Origin: Orychophragmus violaceus
Taxonomy: Eukaryota; Streptophyta; Magnoliopsida; Brassicales; Brassicaceae
Reading direction: 5' to 3'
Assembly: GCA_030180135.1 (NCBI GenBank)
Contig: CM058231.1
Coordinates: 27,717,034 to 27,781,033, forward strand
Length of the DNA stretch: 64,000 nt
Positions 35,267 to 46,402 of this stretch are shown here, piece after piece (within the stretch, counting starts at the first letter, position 1; each line of letters opens with the position of its first letter). A model generated the notes under the pieces. The model ran no database searches, was not told where the DNA came from, and saw nothing but the letters and a program-made list of their open reading frames with translations. The translations under genes were made by a program, and so were the position numbers.

Positions 35267-36592
35267 CTATGAGTGCCTCTGCGAAAGTCTCCTCATCCAA
35301 GGTGGAGAGTAAGCATTGTCAGCATAAGCTCGTCCAAGAAACGAAGGTATGTGATGTTCTCCTGCATTCACAGCAGTGAAATCAGTAGAATCAAGTTGTG
35401 AAGACGCGTACCTTTGTTCTGGTGAGGCCCTGATGTTTGGAGCTTTCTGCTTAGGAGCAGTTGCAAACTCTGAAGATGTTAGAGTGGAATTCTGAGAAAC
35501 CACCATCTTCTCTTCTCCAGGATCAGAAACTGGAACCTCTCTAGTCTGAGTTTCCTGTTCATCCTCAATGCTAAAGGTTTGACCATCGATCTTAGGCTTT
35601 CGCAACATATCCATCTCGAAGTGTAAAGGTTCATCTCCCAGGTGGAGATCGATCAAACCATGCCTCACATCAATCTTCGCTCCAGCTGTGGCTAAGAAAG
35701 GTCTTCCCAGTATTAGGGATTCATCTGGCTCGCTATCGTACTTCAAAACCACAAAGTCCGTTGGAACTAGATAGTTTCCAACTCTGACTGGGACATCCTC
35801 TAGAACTCCTTCCGGAATCATTCTTGACTGATCAGCTAGGACCAGAGAGATCCTAGTGCTTGAAAATTTTGTCATCCCCAGTCTCTCTGCCACAGAATAT
35901 GTCATGGGATTTCCAGCAGCTCCTAGATCACACAGAGAACGCTTGAAGCTATTCTCTAAGATAGAGCAACTCAGCACAAATATACCAGAATCTGGTAGCT
36001 TCTTAGGGACTTGAGTAAGCAACACATCACTAACTTGTTGAGGAAGTACTACTGCCCATTCCTTCAGTACCTCATCCATAGGTAGCATCATCTCTAAGTA
36101 CCTCTGTACACAAGGATGATAGGGTGAAGAGTCAACTTGCGGATCTTCCTTCAACTTCTCATCCGTCACTTCCAGCTGTTTAGCCTCATCTAGCTCTTGT
36201 TGAGGCTTCATTGATACCTTAGGGAAAGGTGCAGGAGGCTCATGATCCGTTTCTTCAGCAATGGCACAAGATATTGGCAAACCCGGTTCCTCTCGCTTTT
36301 GATGCCGACCGACATCGAGGTCGAAATCGACCGACACTGAGATTTCACTCTCGGGTTTTTCAGCATCTTCAACTAGTTCAGCTGTCTTAAACTCAAATTT
36401 CTCTCCTTGATTTGATCCATCATCAATCTGAACAGACCTAGCTTTGATGTGGGTGTCCATAACATTCTTTCCCATAACTGAGTTTGAAATTTGGTTCACT
36501 TGTGTATCCAACTGCTTCACATGTGCACTTAATGATTCATACTTCCCATTCAGATCTTCATACAAAGCATCCAGCTTCTTGTTGAAATCCAT
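35267..36592 (-). pseudogene. Athila III gag C-terminus and aspartic protease
   Basis: 441 open residues. About 1-60 is a coiled segment (DFNKKLDALYEDLNGKYESL), then a palindrome-coded stretch SVDFDLDVGRHQ, then the protease: CDLGAAGNPMTYSVAERLGM near residue 220, with DLG as active-site triplet, followed by VPVRVGNYLVPTDF and ILGRPFLATAGAKIDVRHG. Ends with a conserved tail YSPPWMRRLSQRHS. It is open throughout, but upstream gag is broken, so a polyprotein cannot form. Confidence 0.87.
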
Positions 36593-37939
36593 GACCTTCC
36601 AGCACCCGCTCTATCATAGCTTCCATCTTGCTCTCATGAGCACTAGCAGTAAGAGGTGTCTGATTTGAGGATGATCCATAGTTCCTCTGATAAGAATTAC
36701 CTTGCTGAAAAGGTTTCTGATAACCAGCATTCTGACCATAGCCTGAAGAGTGTTGGTTGCTTGTGAAAGCACTCTTCTGTCCACCATTAAAGAACTTATT
36801 ATCTTGCTGATTCCCAAACCTGTTTTCTTGGAGTCCAGAGCCACTAATGTAGTTCACATCCTCTTCCTGGTTGTCTTCTTCAGCCTTAAATACCTCAACA
36901 TCCTGAGCAAAGTGGACAGCCTTCTTTGCAGTCAATAAGCTGTGAACAGAGTCCAATTTATTCTAGAATTCAATCATCTCCAGCTTATCAACCTTTCCAC
37001 CAGATTCTTTCCTTCTTCTATCAGCAGTCTTGGTGCTATTGCTGCTCACCAAGTTGTTAATTAGCACTCTAGCCTGCTCAGGAGTCCTTGTATTGAAATT
37101 GCCATTGCTGGCATTATCCAATGCAGACTGGTAATGGAGATCAATACCTCTGAAGAATATGCCCAGCAGCGTCACTTCAGAGAATCCATGGTGAGGACAG
37201 TCACGCTGATACATCTTAAATCTCATCCAAGCAGACTTAAGAGGCTTTGTAGGACCTTGGGTGAAGGTAAGAATATCCTGTCTCGACTGATCAGAGCGAG
37301 CATCATCATAAAAGAACCTCAAAAACTCCCTCTTCACAGCGTCCCAAGTGGTATACTTCCCATGTGGAAGTTGTTCAGCCAAGCTGCAGCCTCTCCAGCA
37401 AGAGAATAGGGGAAAAGCTTAAGGTAGAGAAAATCATAGTTTACCCCATTATACTTCATTCCAGTGACGAAGTCTTCAAAATCATCAATATGATACATGG
37501 GTTGCTCATGTGGTAGACCATGGAAAGGATTCTGCCTCAGAAGAGTGTAATAGACAGTATTGATCTAGAAGCCATTCCTCTCAAAGCTATGGGGTATAAT
37601 TGCTGACCGGTTAGCATAGAACTCATCCGGACGGTTGTAGTCAGAAAGAGTCCTCTCATCAGCAGGAGGATTAATCATCTGCCTCTGACCTTGGGGTTGT
37701 TCAAGCGCAGGTTCAGGGATCACATTACCTTGGGCATCAATCCTTATCCCGTCATCATTGTACCGGTTGTTCTGTTGGTCTCTCAGAACACCCTCAGCAT
37801 CAGGTCTCAAAATCAAGCGATTGTTCATCATCCTTGTTCATTGACCTTTTCTGTTCGTTCTCTCTAGTCTAGCAAGTTCCTCAAGCCTGAGGTTCACAAG
37901 TTCTTCGCTCTGGTTGCTTCGAGTATGTCGACTTGGCAT
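36558..37939 (-). pseudogene. Athila III gag, broken
   Basis: ATG at 37939 (MPSRHTRSNQ). A TGA interrupts at about 37855, a TAG at 37565 (after PHSFERNGF), and frameshifts occur near 37380 and 36960. Recognisable parts: NNRLILRPDAEGVLRDQQNN, capsid core KREFLRFFYDDARSDQSRQD and MRFKMYQRDCPHHGFSEV, then a Gln/Asn-rich region (36558-36956). Confidence 0.83.
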
Positions 37940-38133
37940 ACAAAGAACTCAAAATCTATGTCTCGAACACGGTGTCGGGCGATACTAAAGAGAGTGTCGG
38001 TCGACACTAAATGCGTCTGTCAATTTCCTGCACAACCAAAAACAAGCCAAACAAGAGAAAAATCAGTAACAAAGAAAATAATAACGACTTAGACTCAACT
38101 TTAGGATAAAATCTATCGGCGAACTCAGTTGAG

Positions 38134-38151
38134 TCCCCGGAAACGGCGCCA
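38134..38151 (-). promoter_or_regulatory. Primer-binding site of Athila III (tRNA-Asp)
   Basis: Minus strand TGGCGCCGTTTCCGGGGA, one mismatch to the tRNA-Asp complement. Confidence 0.87.
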
Positions 38152-38157
38152 AAAACT

Positions 38158-39119
38158 TGATAGTGCTCAGAGTTTTATCATATTCTACTGCAAGTGCACA
38201 GTTATGCTATTGTAGTACTCAGGGTATCGAATCCACAAGGACTCACGGTCACACGATAGATTTTATGTATTCAAGTTAAGCTAAATCAATTCCAGAGAAA
38301 GCAGTAAACAAAAGCAATAAACTAGAAAGGTGTTTTCAATAAGAGAAAGGCGTCAGACTTAGGAAGTTCTCGGGAATTATGCTATGCTAGACACTTAACT
38401 AACCGGATTCAGATTATACACAGGTTCAAGAACTAGAAACACAATGCTAAATAATCCAACTCTCGCTGAGATTATTTCTATATCTAGCAACCTAGCGATC
38501 CAAATATCTTTGTGATCCTAGAGTTCTAAACAAGCATTAAGAACATGTTCTATCGGTTCACAATTCTCCTAAACCAAATCTCTTTGTATCTAGTCAAATT
38601 GCTCACACTAAGTTTAGTTCAGATTATAACTCACACTCTCGTGCTATTGTTAATTATCTAAGATCTAAACCCTAGGTGATCAATCTAGAATTTAGTGTTA
38701 ACTTAACACTTAGGTGATGAACGATAAGATATCAAGCAAGCATAAAACCTTTGTGAGAATCCCTAAATCTAACTAGGTTACTACTCAGACATATCAGCAA
38801 TCAAACAATACATCATAAATAGAAAACCAAAGAAATGAATATATAAAGAAAAAGGGTTCGAAATTCTTCTCTCAATGTTACAAGTAGCAAGAATCAGCCC
38901 TCTCCAATATCTCTCAAGCAAGAACAATGTTAAGAACAAGATAATAGAATGAAAGAGTCTGAAACCCTAATTAAACTCTCTAAACACGTTTTGGGGTCAG
39001 TTTAAAATAATGGGAAACTTCTTGGCAATTCTGCAAATCTTCAAAACTTGTCTCTAACTCGCGGATGTTGTTTTGTCGCGCTCAGTGTCGACCGACATCC
39101 AAGTCAGTGTCGGTCGACA
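38158..39119 (-). repeat. Athila III 5' LTR, truncated
   Basis: Starts TGATAGTGCTCAGAG on the plus strand and matches 23382-24360 closely. About 200 bp that should follow (to ATATATCA) are missing. The break falls in GTGTCGGTCGACAC at about 39107-39120, after which the sequence is Athila II spacer. Confidence 0.87.
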
Positions 39120-40159
39120 CTGGCTGTGTGTCGGTCGGCACTGACCACGCTAGAAGTTTCTGATTTTCCGAACTTTTGGCTTATTATACCTTGTTCTCTT
39201 GAACCCAAGCTGCGATAACACTGGGGACAGTGTTGTTTAAGTGTGGGGGAGGTAGTTACTGACCACCGTTTGCTTTCTTTTCTTAGAGTCAGTCCTTTGT
39301 TTTCAAAATTATTTTATTGAGTTAAAAATTGTATGAAACTATGATTTTTCGAGGAAATTTTTCGCTGGAACATGAACTAAGTGACCATTGGACAGATCTG
39401 CAGTAGCTCTATGACTGTTAGAAAACCACACACGGATCAGCTTACCAAGGACACTCATATATTCTCAGGTATTCAGAGGATCCATCACTAACTTCACCTC
39501 TAATCTTGACTTAATCGTCTCACCCAGGGGCTTGGTATCCCTGGATCGGATTCCTCTGATGTTCCTGACACAGCTTGTAAACCTGTTTGAGTATGGTCCC
39601 CTTCTCTCCTCCTTTGAAAATAAAAAGAAATAAACTGCGGATAAGCTAGTAGCTTTGAAGTGGTCACGGGAGTGGTAGAGACCCTATTACCTCATGTGTA
39701 TCCATGGAAACATGTCCAAAGTAACACCCCGAATAAAAAGGGAAGAGCACTGATAGGAAAAAATAAAATGATACCCAGTGGGGAAAATCAGTTGCTAAGG
39801 GAGAAAAGGAGAAGAAAGGAACCAGAAACCGATAGTTTGGTGGTCAGGTACTGACTGGGATGAGTCCATGTGTCCTCTGATCGATACTCCCTTGGTGAGA
39901 CCGCACTTAATTATATACAGAGGTTAGTGTGGTGAATTTGGATATCTTGTCTTGATTGTGGAGTTTACTTGGAACAATTGCTAAGTGCGGGGAAGTACAT
40001 TGTGGTCTTGATCTCTGCAGGGATGTTTTCATGTGTGTTACTAAGTGAATGTGAATGCGATGTTCCTAAGACGAAATGAGTTTCTGCGTTCTCAAACCTC
40101 TTTTTCATACTTTGGTTATTTGTTTGCTTGAGGGCAAGCAAGATCTAAGTGTGGGGAGT
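39120..40159 (+). other. Athila II 3' spacer and polypurine tract
   Basis: Non-coding; reverse complement resembles 5275-6110 and 24551-25520. Hairpin AACACTGGGGACAGTGTT at 39217-39234, followed at once by TTTAAGTGTGGGGGAGG. A weaker copy TAAGTGCGGGGAAG is near 39984, and the LTR-proximal tract TAAGTGTGGGGAG lies at 40147-40159. Confidence 0.78.
39217..39234 (+). other. Conserved hairpin (Athila II)
   Basis: Stem AACACTG / CAGTGTT with loop GGGA, nine bases 5' of the internal polypurine-like tract. Same place and stem length as in Athila I and III. Confidence 0.68.
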
Positions 40160-41251
40160 TGATATATCATGGTTTTCTAGGTTTTCAACCATGATATAAG
40201 TGTGTATATTGATTCTTTAACCTTGTATTTGGAGTCTTCTGAGTCCTTTGCAGGTTTAGGTACGTTTGGAGCTTATCTGGAGATTCTGGGAGCTTTTGGA
40301 GTGATTTTGCAGCATATATGGATTTCACAGAGTTCACTGGGTGCGTTTGCACTTAGTGTCGGTCGACACCACTTTGGTGTCGGTCGACACCACTAAAAGA
40401 CGAAATTCCTGCGCGTCAAAAATACAGATTTTGGAGATTTGCAAGATTTACCCAGAAGTTTCTCATATTTACAGAAAGACCCAAATCGTGTTTTAGCTAT
40501 TAATTAGGTTTTACAGCCACTTTTTAGGCTAAGTTTATTCTAAGCTTTCTTTTATCAGAGATTATGAGATTTGGGGCTGGTCTTGTACTCGAGAGAGAGA
40601 AGAGATTATGAACCCATGTTCTTACTCTTTTGGATTTTATATGATTATTACTTTGATCATGTCTATTGTTATGATTGCCATGTCTGAGTAGTTCTCTTGT
40701 TAGATTTAGAGATTATCATTAGGGATTTCATGGAATTATAGATTGATTGATTAATTGGATTCAAACCATCTAGTTTTTCATCTAAGTTGTTCTTAACGCT
40801 TAATCTAAATTAGCTACTTAGATTATTGATATCAGATTGATTAGCGCAACGAGAGTTGGTTAATTGATTAGAAAAGAACCTAGCTGAACTAGGATTCGCA
40901 AAGAGATTTGGTTTTCTATGTTGTTAGACATAGTTAGCATTCGCAGCGAGAGTTGGTTTGTTATATGATTGTGATTCTAGTTCTAGAACATCGATATCTG
41001 AATCATGTTGATTGATTGATCTGTGTTTCTGATTTCTTGAGAACTTCCCTAAGTCTAGCGCTTTCGTTAATTGATCACACACCGTTTACTTACATGTTTT
41101 GTTTACTGCTTTTACCCATCTTGCTTAGCTTAATTCGATTGTATACAATTTATCGCGTGAAACTAGAGTCTCTGTGGATTCGATACCCTTTATACTGTGA
41201 TTGCATATCAGTGCACTTGCAGTTAGAATAAGGATAATTCTTGACCTATCA
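40160..41251 (+). repeat. Athila II 3' LTR
   Basis: About 1092 bp, TGATATATCATGG to CTATCA, immediately followed by the duplicated ACGTT. Two palindromes (40356, 40377), 21 bp apart. Lacks an 80-90 bp stretch present in the 5' LTR. Confidence 0.9.
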
Positions 41252-42018
41252 ACGTTTGGGGTCCTTTTATGTTGTCTCTACAGAAGGTTTCAAATACTTT
41301 CTCACTTTGGTAGATGACTGTACAAGAGTCACGTGGTTTACTTTCTAAAGTCTAAGAGTGATGTACTTAATGTCTTTCCTTCTTTTAAAACCTTGTGGAA
41401 ACATAATATTCAAATAAATTCAAGTCTATTTGATCAGACAATACCCCTGAACTCACCTTTACTTCTCTTCTTGAATCAAAAGGCAGATTACACTACTTTT
41501 CTTGTGTTGTAACTCCAGAACAAAACTCAGTGGTGGAAAGAAAACACCAACACTTACTCAATGTGGCTAGATCTCTCCTTTTTTAATTAAATATTCCTCT
41601 TTCATATTGGATTGTTTGCATTTTCACTTCAGTTTTCCTTATAAACAGAACCCCATCACCTCTTCTTCAGAATAAAACTCATTTTGAATTCCTTATGAAC
41701 AAAAAGCCAAATTACCATCATTTTAAATCTTTTGGTTGTTTTTGTTATGTTTCAACTCTTTCAAAGGATCGTTATAAGTTTAGTCCTAGAGCAGAACCTT
41801 CAATTTTTGGGATATTCATATGAATATAAGGGGTATAAAGTCCTAAATCTAGACACTCATTCCATTTCCATTTCAAGAAAAGTTATTTTCCATGAGGACA
41901 CTTTCCCTTTTCATTCAAACAATCTTCATACCACCACTCTTGATCTCTTTTCTACAACCATATTACCACTTTCAATACAAGAACCAACTCAAATAAATCC
42001 CACCAACATCAATTCTTG
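41252..42018 (+). pseudogene. copia III integrase, distal part
   Basis: After the duplicated ACGTT the frame continues as WGPFYVVSTEGFKYFLTLVD, the integrase core interrupted at 20251. Several stops follow (near 41349, 41404 and 41590). Around 41515 VVERKHQH is recognisable as the catalytic Glu region. 41732-42019 covers the integrase C-terminal linker (LNLDTHSISISRKVIFHEDT). Confidence 0.8.
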
Positions 42019-42100
42019 AAGTCTTGTATTATGACACCAATTTCCATGTAGAATCTGATGTTACTATTGGTGTTAATGCAAATAGACCTAGAAGAAATAC

Positions 42101-43359
42101 ATGTGCTCCATCTACCTACAAGACTATCACTGCAACATGATTCAACAATTACCCATTCTGAATGGAAACACTGCTCATCCTCTATCAGATGTTTTAGATT
42201 ATTCACTACTGAATGAACATTATCAGTCATTCATTCTGAATATATCTACTGAGTCAGAGCGTAAGAATTTTGAAGCAACAGTGAATGATAAGAGATGGCA
42301 TGAACCTATGAATGAGGAACTACAAACTTGTGTCAAGACTGGCACATTCTCATTTGTGTCATTACCTCCAGGGAAGAAACCTATTGGTTGCAGGTGGGTA
42401 TACAAAATCAAACATAATCCAATTGGAACAATAGACAGATTTAGAGCTTGTTTCGTCGCAAAGGGATACACACAACAAGAAGGCGTAGACTACATAGATA
42501 CTTTCTCTCCAATGGCTAAACTTATTACTGTCAAATTGATACTGGATTTAGTTGCAAAACATGGCTGGTCACTCACACAAATGGATGTCACAAATGCTTT
42601 CTTGCATGGTGACTTAGAGGAAGAAATATATATGACATTTCCACCGGGTTATACTCCTCCTACAGGTGAAAAGTTACCTCCAAATGCAGTTTGGAAACTT
42701 TATAAGTCTCTCTATGGCCTGAAACAGGCTTCTAGACAGTGGTACAAGACGTTTTCAGATGTTCTGCTGAAGAATGGTTTTTCTCAATCAGAAAAAGAGC
42801 ATACATTGTTTGTCAGGCTAATGGTTCAACATTCATTGCTATATTAGTCTATGTGGACAATATTCTAATTGCTAGCAATAAAGATCAAGTTTTCATCGAT
42901 TTGATGAGATTGCTAGCTGATTCATTCAAGGTGAAGGATCTTGGTCCTGTCAAGTATTTCTTAGGATTGGAAATTTCTAGAGCGAGCCAAGGGATTTCAG
43001 TTTTCCAAAGGAAATATGCTCTGGATCTATTAAATAGTGTTGACCTACTTGGATGCAAACCAGTAGAAACACCAATGGATTCTACACTACACCTAAGTAC
43101 TGAAAGTGGAGATCTTCTGCCTGATCCAACAGTATATCGTGCTCTTATTGGGAAACTATTGTACATGACAATCAAAAGAGCAGATATTACTTACTCAGTG
43201 CATAAACTAAGTCAATATATGTCTGCTCCTAGAAATTTTCATCTAGAAGCAGCACACCGGATAGTCAGATGCTTGAAAGGAGATCCAGGAAGAGGGTTGT
43301 TATATTCATCTACATCAGAGATACGATTACAAGCTTTTTTCAAATGCAGATTAAGCTGA
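42101..43359 (+). pseudogene. copia III reverse transcriptase
   Basis: Two overlapping frames: 42101-42847 (KPIGCRWVYKIKHNPIGTID, QMDVTNAFLHGDLEEEIYM, YGLKQASRQWYKTF) and 42739-43359 (ILVYVDNILIASN, FLGLEISRASQGISV, PVETPMDSTLHLST). The catalytic YVDD is YVDN, which would abolish polymerase activity. A one-base frameshift lies near 42835. Confidence 0.88.
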
Positions 43360-43542
43360 TTTCCCGGATTCAAGAAGATCAACAACTGGATTTTGTGTTT
43401 TCTTTGGAAACTCTTTGATTTCATGCAAAAATCACGCAAACAACAAACGGTTTCAAGAAGCAGTACAGAGGCAGAATACAAGGCTTAAGCAGACACAATT
43501 TGTGAACTTGTCTGGCCGAATCAACTGCTTCAAGATCTTCAG

Positions 43543-43809
43543 GTGAAGGTGACTGGACCAGCTAATCTATTATGTGACAACACAGCGGCTATTCAAATGG
43601 TTTCAAATACTGCCTTTCACGAGAGAACAAAACACATAGAAAATGACTGCCATCTTGTTCAAGAAAGATTAAGAGTTGGCTTCCTAAACCTTCTTCATGT
43701 TCCAACAGGAAATCAACTAGCTGACTTGTTTACCAAAGCCCTTCCACCGAAGTTTTTCAAACTTCTCATGTATCGTTATGCTTTTTCAAGTCTCTTTCTT
43801 CCTCCTTGA
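43543..43809 (+). pseudogene. copia III RNase H
   Basis: LLCDNTAAIQMVSNTAFHER and TKHIENDCHLVQERL, then the usual copia end QLADLFTKALPPKFFKLL. Between the RT and this segment a stop (TAA near 43486) breaks the frame after SSTEAEYKA. Confidence 0.85.
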
Positions 43810-43831
43810 AGAATTCGACTTGAGGGAGGGG

Positions 43832-43994
43832 TATTAGAGCTAACCAGCTATGGTTAATAGTCAACAGTCAGTTAGCTGATAGTTAGAGTTAGTTAAGTTA
43901 ATTAGCTTTATATATAAACTAGTTGTAACAAAACTTTACTCTTTAATTAGAATTAATCAGTGTATAATCTCTCTCTCTCTCTTTGAATCTAATA
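43832..43994 (+). repeat. copia III 3' LTR
   Basis: Begins TATTAGAGC after the polypurine tract TTGAGGGAGGGG (about 43819-43831) and ends CTAATA. Short CT run of about 16 bp. Confidence 0.82.
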
Positions 43995-44834
43995 TATTAC
44001 AACAAATTAATCATGAATTAGAACCCGGTATATGATCCTAAATTAAAAAAAAAATCCTTAAATGAAACAATTCATAATTATTAGAACCCTAACTAGAATT
44101 TTGGTGTATTAATTTTAGATTGAGATTTCAAAATTTGTTAAAAAATACAATTCCTTCACATGTATACTCTTAAATGTTCTCCAAAAAACTAATTAGAATC
44201 TTGACTATAAACTCGCTCAATCAAAGCAGAAAACACAATGCAAATTCAGAAAACTGATTCTCCATAATTTCTTTAGAGTTTTAAAGCTCTCAATGACTAG
44301 AGAGAGGTTGTTCAAGATAAGGCTAGCGAAAAGGGTAGCATTGGTCATAGTGGCGTGTAGCTTAAGATTGCGGGCGTTAAAGGCGATTGAGCCAAGTCCA
44401 GTGCTTTTATCGCCAGATAATAGTCTCTTTGATCCGAAAATTGTGAGATATTGCTACAAAAGTATTCGTGCCAAAAGGTCTAAAGGGTGTGATTGGAAAT
44501 GGTTGTAGAAGCTCGATACACCATAATTTCTCTTTGCACCCCTAAATCCAACTCAATCATGCTTTACAATTATTTTTCTGTCCACAGCTCTTTTTGATTT
44601 TTTATTATTTATTTTGGGTATAGAAAGATAAATATGTAGAGTATAAAGATTTGGGCTGTGAGAAATAGATTTGTAGCAATAAATTTTAAATTTACAGTCA
44701 AAAACCTACAACAATAAAATTTAAAGTCACAAAAAAAAAAACCATCAACATGATTTATACAGCAAAAAAATCTAAAGCTACAGCTCTTGCCAATAAAACC
44801 CAAAGTGAATAGGAAATAAGAGCCAAATCATTTA
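43995..44834. other. AT-rich DNA without a recognised gene
   Basis: No coding region or repeat that I can support. The 71-codon ORF at 44293 has no family resemblance. Confidence 0.5.
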
Positions 44835-45026
44835 GTTATGTTATTGAAGAACTAGAGAGAAGATTATGTCAAAAACCTAAAACATATGAAAGGATTTTCT
44901 AATCTTTATTCACAAGTCAATGGGCTGATATTTATACAACACATTTGACCTAAGTATTAACAAAGACAAAATCTAAACTACCCTTAAATAACAATATACA
45001 ATATCATCGTAACACCCTCCCCCCTC
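44835..45026 (-). repeat. copia IV 3' LTR and polypurine tract
   Basis: Minus strand begins TGTTACGATGATATTG at 45014, preceded by purine tract (reverse complement of CCCTCCCCCCTC, 45015-45026). The left limit is estimated by similarity to 58262-58430. Confidence 0.6.
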
Positions 45027-45100
45027 AATATGAAGCATGAGGTTACAATTTCCCATCTTGGATACAAAAAAATTCAACTCAATATATACAACCTAAAGCC

Positions 45101-45444
45101 TTAGTCAATAGATCCACAAGTTGTTGTTTTGTAGAAATATGCCGAGTAGCGATGATGCCCGTTGAATCGCTTAACGAAAAAGTGATAATCTATCTCGATA
45201 TCTTTAGTGCGCTCATGGAAGATAAGATGAGCATCAAGATGAAGGGCTGCTTTGCTATCACAATGCAGATGTATATGTGTATAGTGATCAATAGCGAGAG
45301 AGAATAAAAGTGATATTATCCAAATGAACTCACGAGTTGTATACTGAAGAGCTCTATATTTTGCTTTGGCTGACGAAATAAAACGGTTTTCTGCTTGTGC
45401 TTCTTCCATGACATTGGTAAGTTCCCAATTTGAATAAAGTACAC
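45101..45444 (-). pseudogene. copia IV RNase H fragment
   Basis: Minus-strand frame contains SSAKAKYRALQYTTREFIW, LHCDSKAALHLDAHLIFHER and TKDIEIDYHFF, the copia RNase H core. It loses similarity beyond about 45444, where the inserted block begins. Substitutions in the conserved EAEYRA motif (KAKYRA) show decay. Confidence 0.75.
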
Positions 45445-45800
45445 AGTGAGTGACCCATCCCTCTATCGGGTTCGTGGGCCCCACCCTTGTCTGATGGTCG
45501 GTGCGTTATTTTTCGTATGCTCGACCGAGTAATTTACTGACCCTACAATCACCACATGACCTTTTCCCATGTTTTGTCCTCACTCGCATGATACCGTGAG
45601 TCACTTCTCGGTAGGTCACCCATCCTTTGACTACTCCAGCTCAAGCACGTTTAACTTTAGAAGTTCTCTCTGGACAAGTGACCGAAAAGGTAAGTGCACT
45701 TTGGTATTATAGGTAGCCAAATTAATTCATTTAAGCCTTTCTCAAATGGGTCGGGCTCAGTATGTTACATATAACACCCGTCTCCTCCTCCTGAGACAGC
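45445..45800 (-). repeat. LTR-like sequence carrying a 5S-rRNA-derived stretch
   Basis: On the minus strand, about 45740-45590 resembles 5S rRNA: AGTTAAACGTGCTTGAGC (box A; 5S has AGTTAAGCGTGCTTGGGC) followed by GGATGGGTGACC (box C, exact). 5S-like promoters inside LTRs are known in Cassandra-type TRIM elements of plants. A possible LTR start (minus TGTTATATGTAAC at about 45779) and a purine tract beyond it (AGGAGGAGGAGACGGG) fit a minus-strand LTR. I cannot find its partner LTR, so the element type is open. Confidence 0.55.
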
Positions 45801-46220
45801 GTGTCACGACTCAATAAATAACCAAAATGAACCAACTAATCCAACAATGCAATAAACTGAAATAAATCCATAAAACAACGTTTAAAAACAAAATGCGGAA
45901 AACGCGATAAAATCCCAAAGCACCGATCCAGCCAAGCGTTCATCTACTCATCATGCTCACCTGGAAAGAGGGAAAGAAAGAGGGGTGAGCAACAGGGGAG
46001 TCGTCCAGTGAGGTACAGGATGCTAAAACGCAAGTCCGCGGACTCGGTCCTAACACTCCCAATATAAACTAGTCTAACAAGCACAATCACAGCACCTAAA
46101 GTGCCCAAGCAGAAAAGGTCCTACGCGACTTAAGTGATCGCCCACACCCCCTGAAAAGGCTTTATCGATCTCTTAAGGTATGAGCAATAGATCAACTAAG
46201 ACTTTCCCGTACCCACGACT

Positions 46221-46350
46221 GCACTTGCGGCTCAAATACAGAAGTCCTCACTAACTCCCTGTACACCCGCGGCCTCACACAACATGCACTTGCGGCTCAA
46301 ATACAGAAGTCCTCACTGACTCCATGTACGCATGCGGCCTCCCTACTCAT
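46221..46350. repeat. Two copies of a 65-bp tandem repeat
   Basis: GCACTTGCGGCTCAAATACA starts at 46221 and 46286; the units differ by a few bases (ACACCCGCGG against ACGCATGCGG). Confidence 0.85.
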
Positions 46351-46361
46351 CACACTACGAC

Positions 46362-46402
<41 letters not shown>

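Larger units (their letters stand above)
23382..39119 (-). mobile_element. Athila-type element III, third level of the nest (5' LTR truncated)
   Basis: Minus-strand order from right: partial 5' LTR (38158-39119), tRNA-Asp primer site, gag, protease, ATHILA ORF1, 3' spacer, polypurine tract, 3' LTR (23382-24550). Copia II interrupts ORF1. At the right the LTR stops inside a palindrome and joins the spacer of Athila II, about 240 bp downstream of where that element was split. So a deletion has removed the LTR end and neighbouring Athila II DNA. Unlike Athila I and II, it keeps ORF1. Confidence 0.9.
20252..41251 (+). mobile_element. Athila-type element II, second level of the nest
   Basis: Flanked by a perfect 5-bp duplication ACGTT (20247-20251 and 41252-41256) inside the copia III integrase gene. 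5' LTR 20252-21443, tRNA-Asp primer site, a shortened gag-pro, 3' spacer 39120-40159, polypurine tract and 3' LTR 40160-41251. Athila III has inserted at 23382. It carries no polymerase or integrase, so it moved using proteins supplied by another element. Confidence 0.92.

Noticed and set aside
44293..44508. 71-codon plus-strand ORF
   Set aside because: No homology pattern, AT-rich surroundings and no splice or promoter signals.
45445..45800. A functional 5S rRNA gene
   Set aside because: Only the promoter region and part of the transcript resemble 5S; too diverged and without the usual terminator or tandem context.
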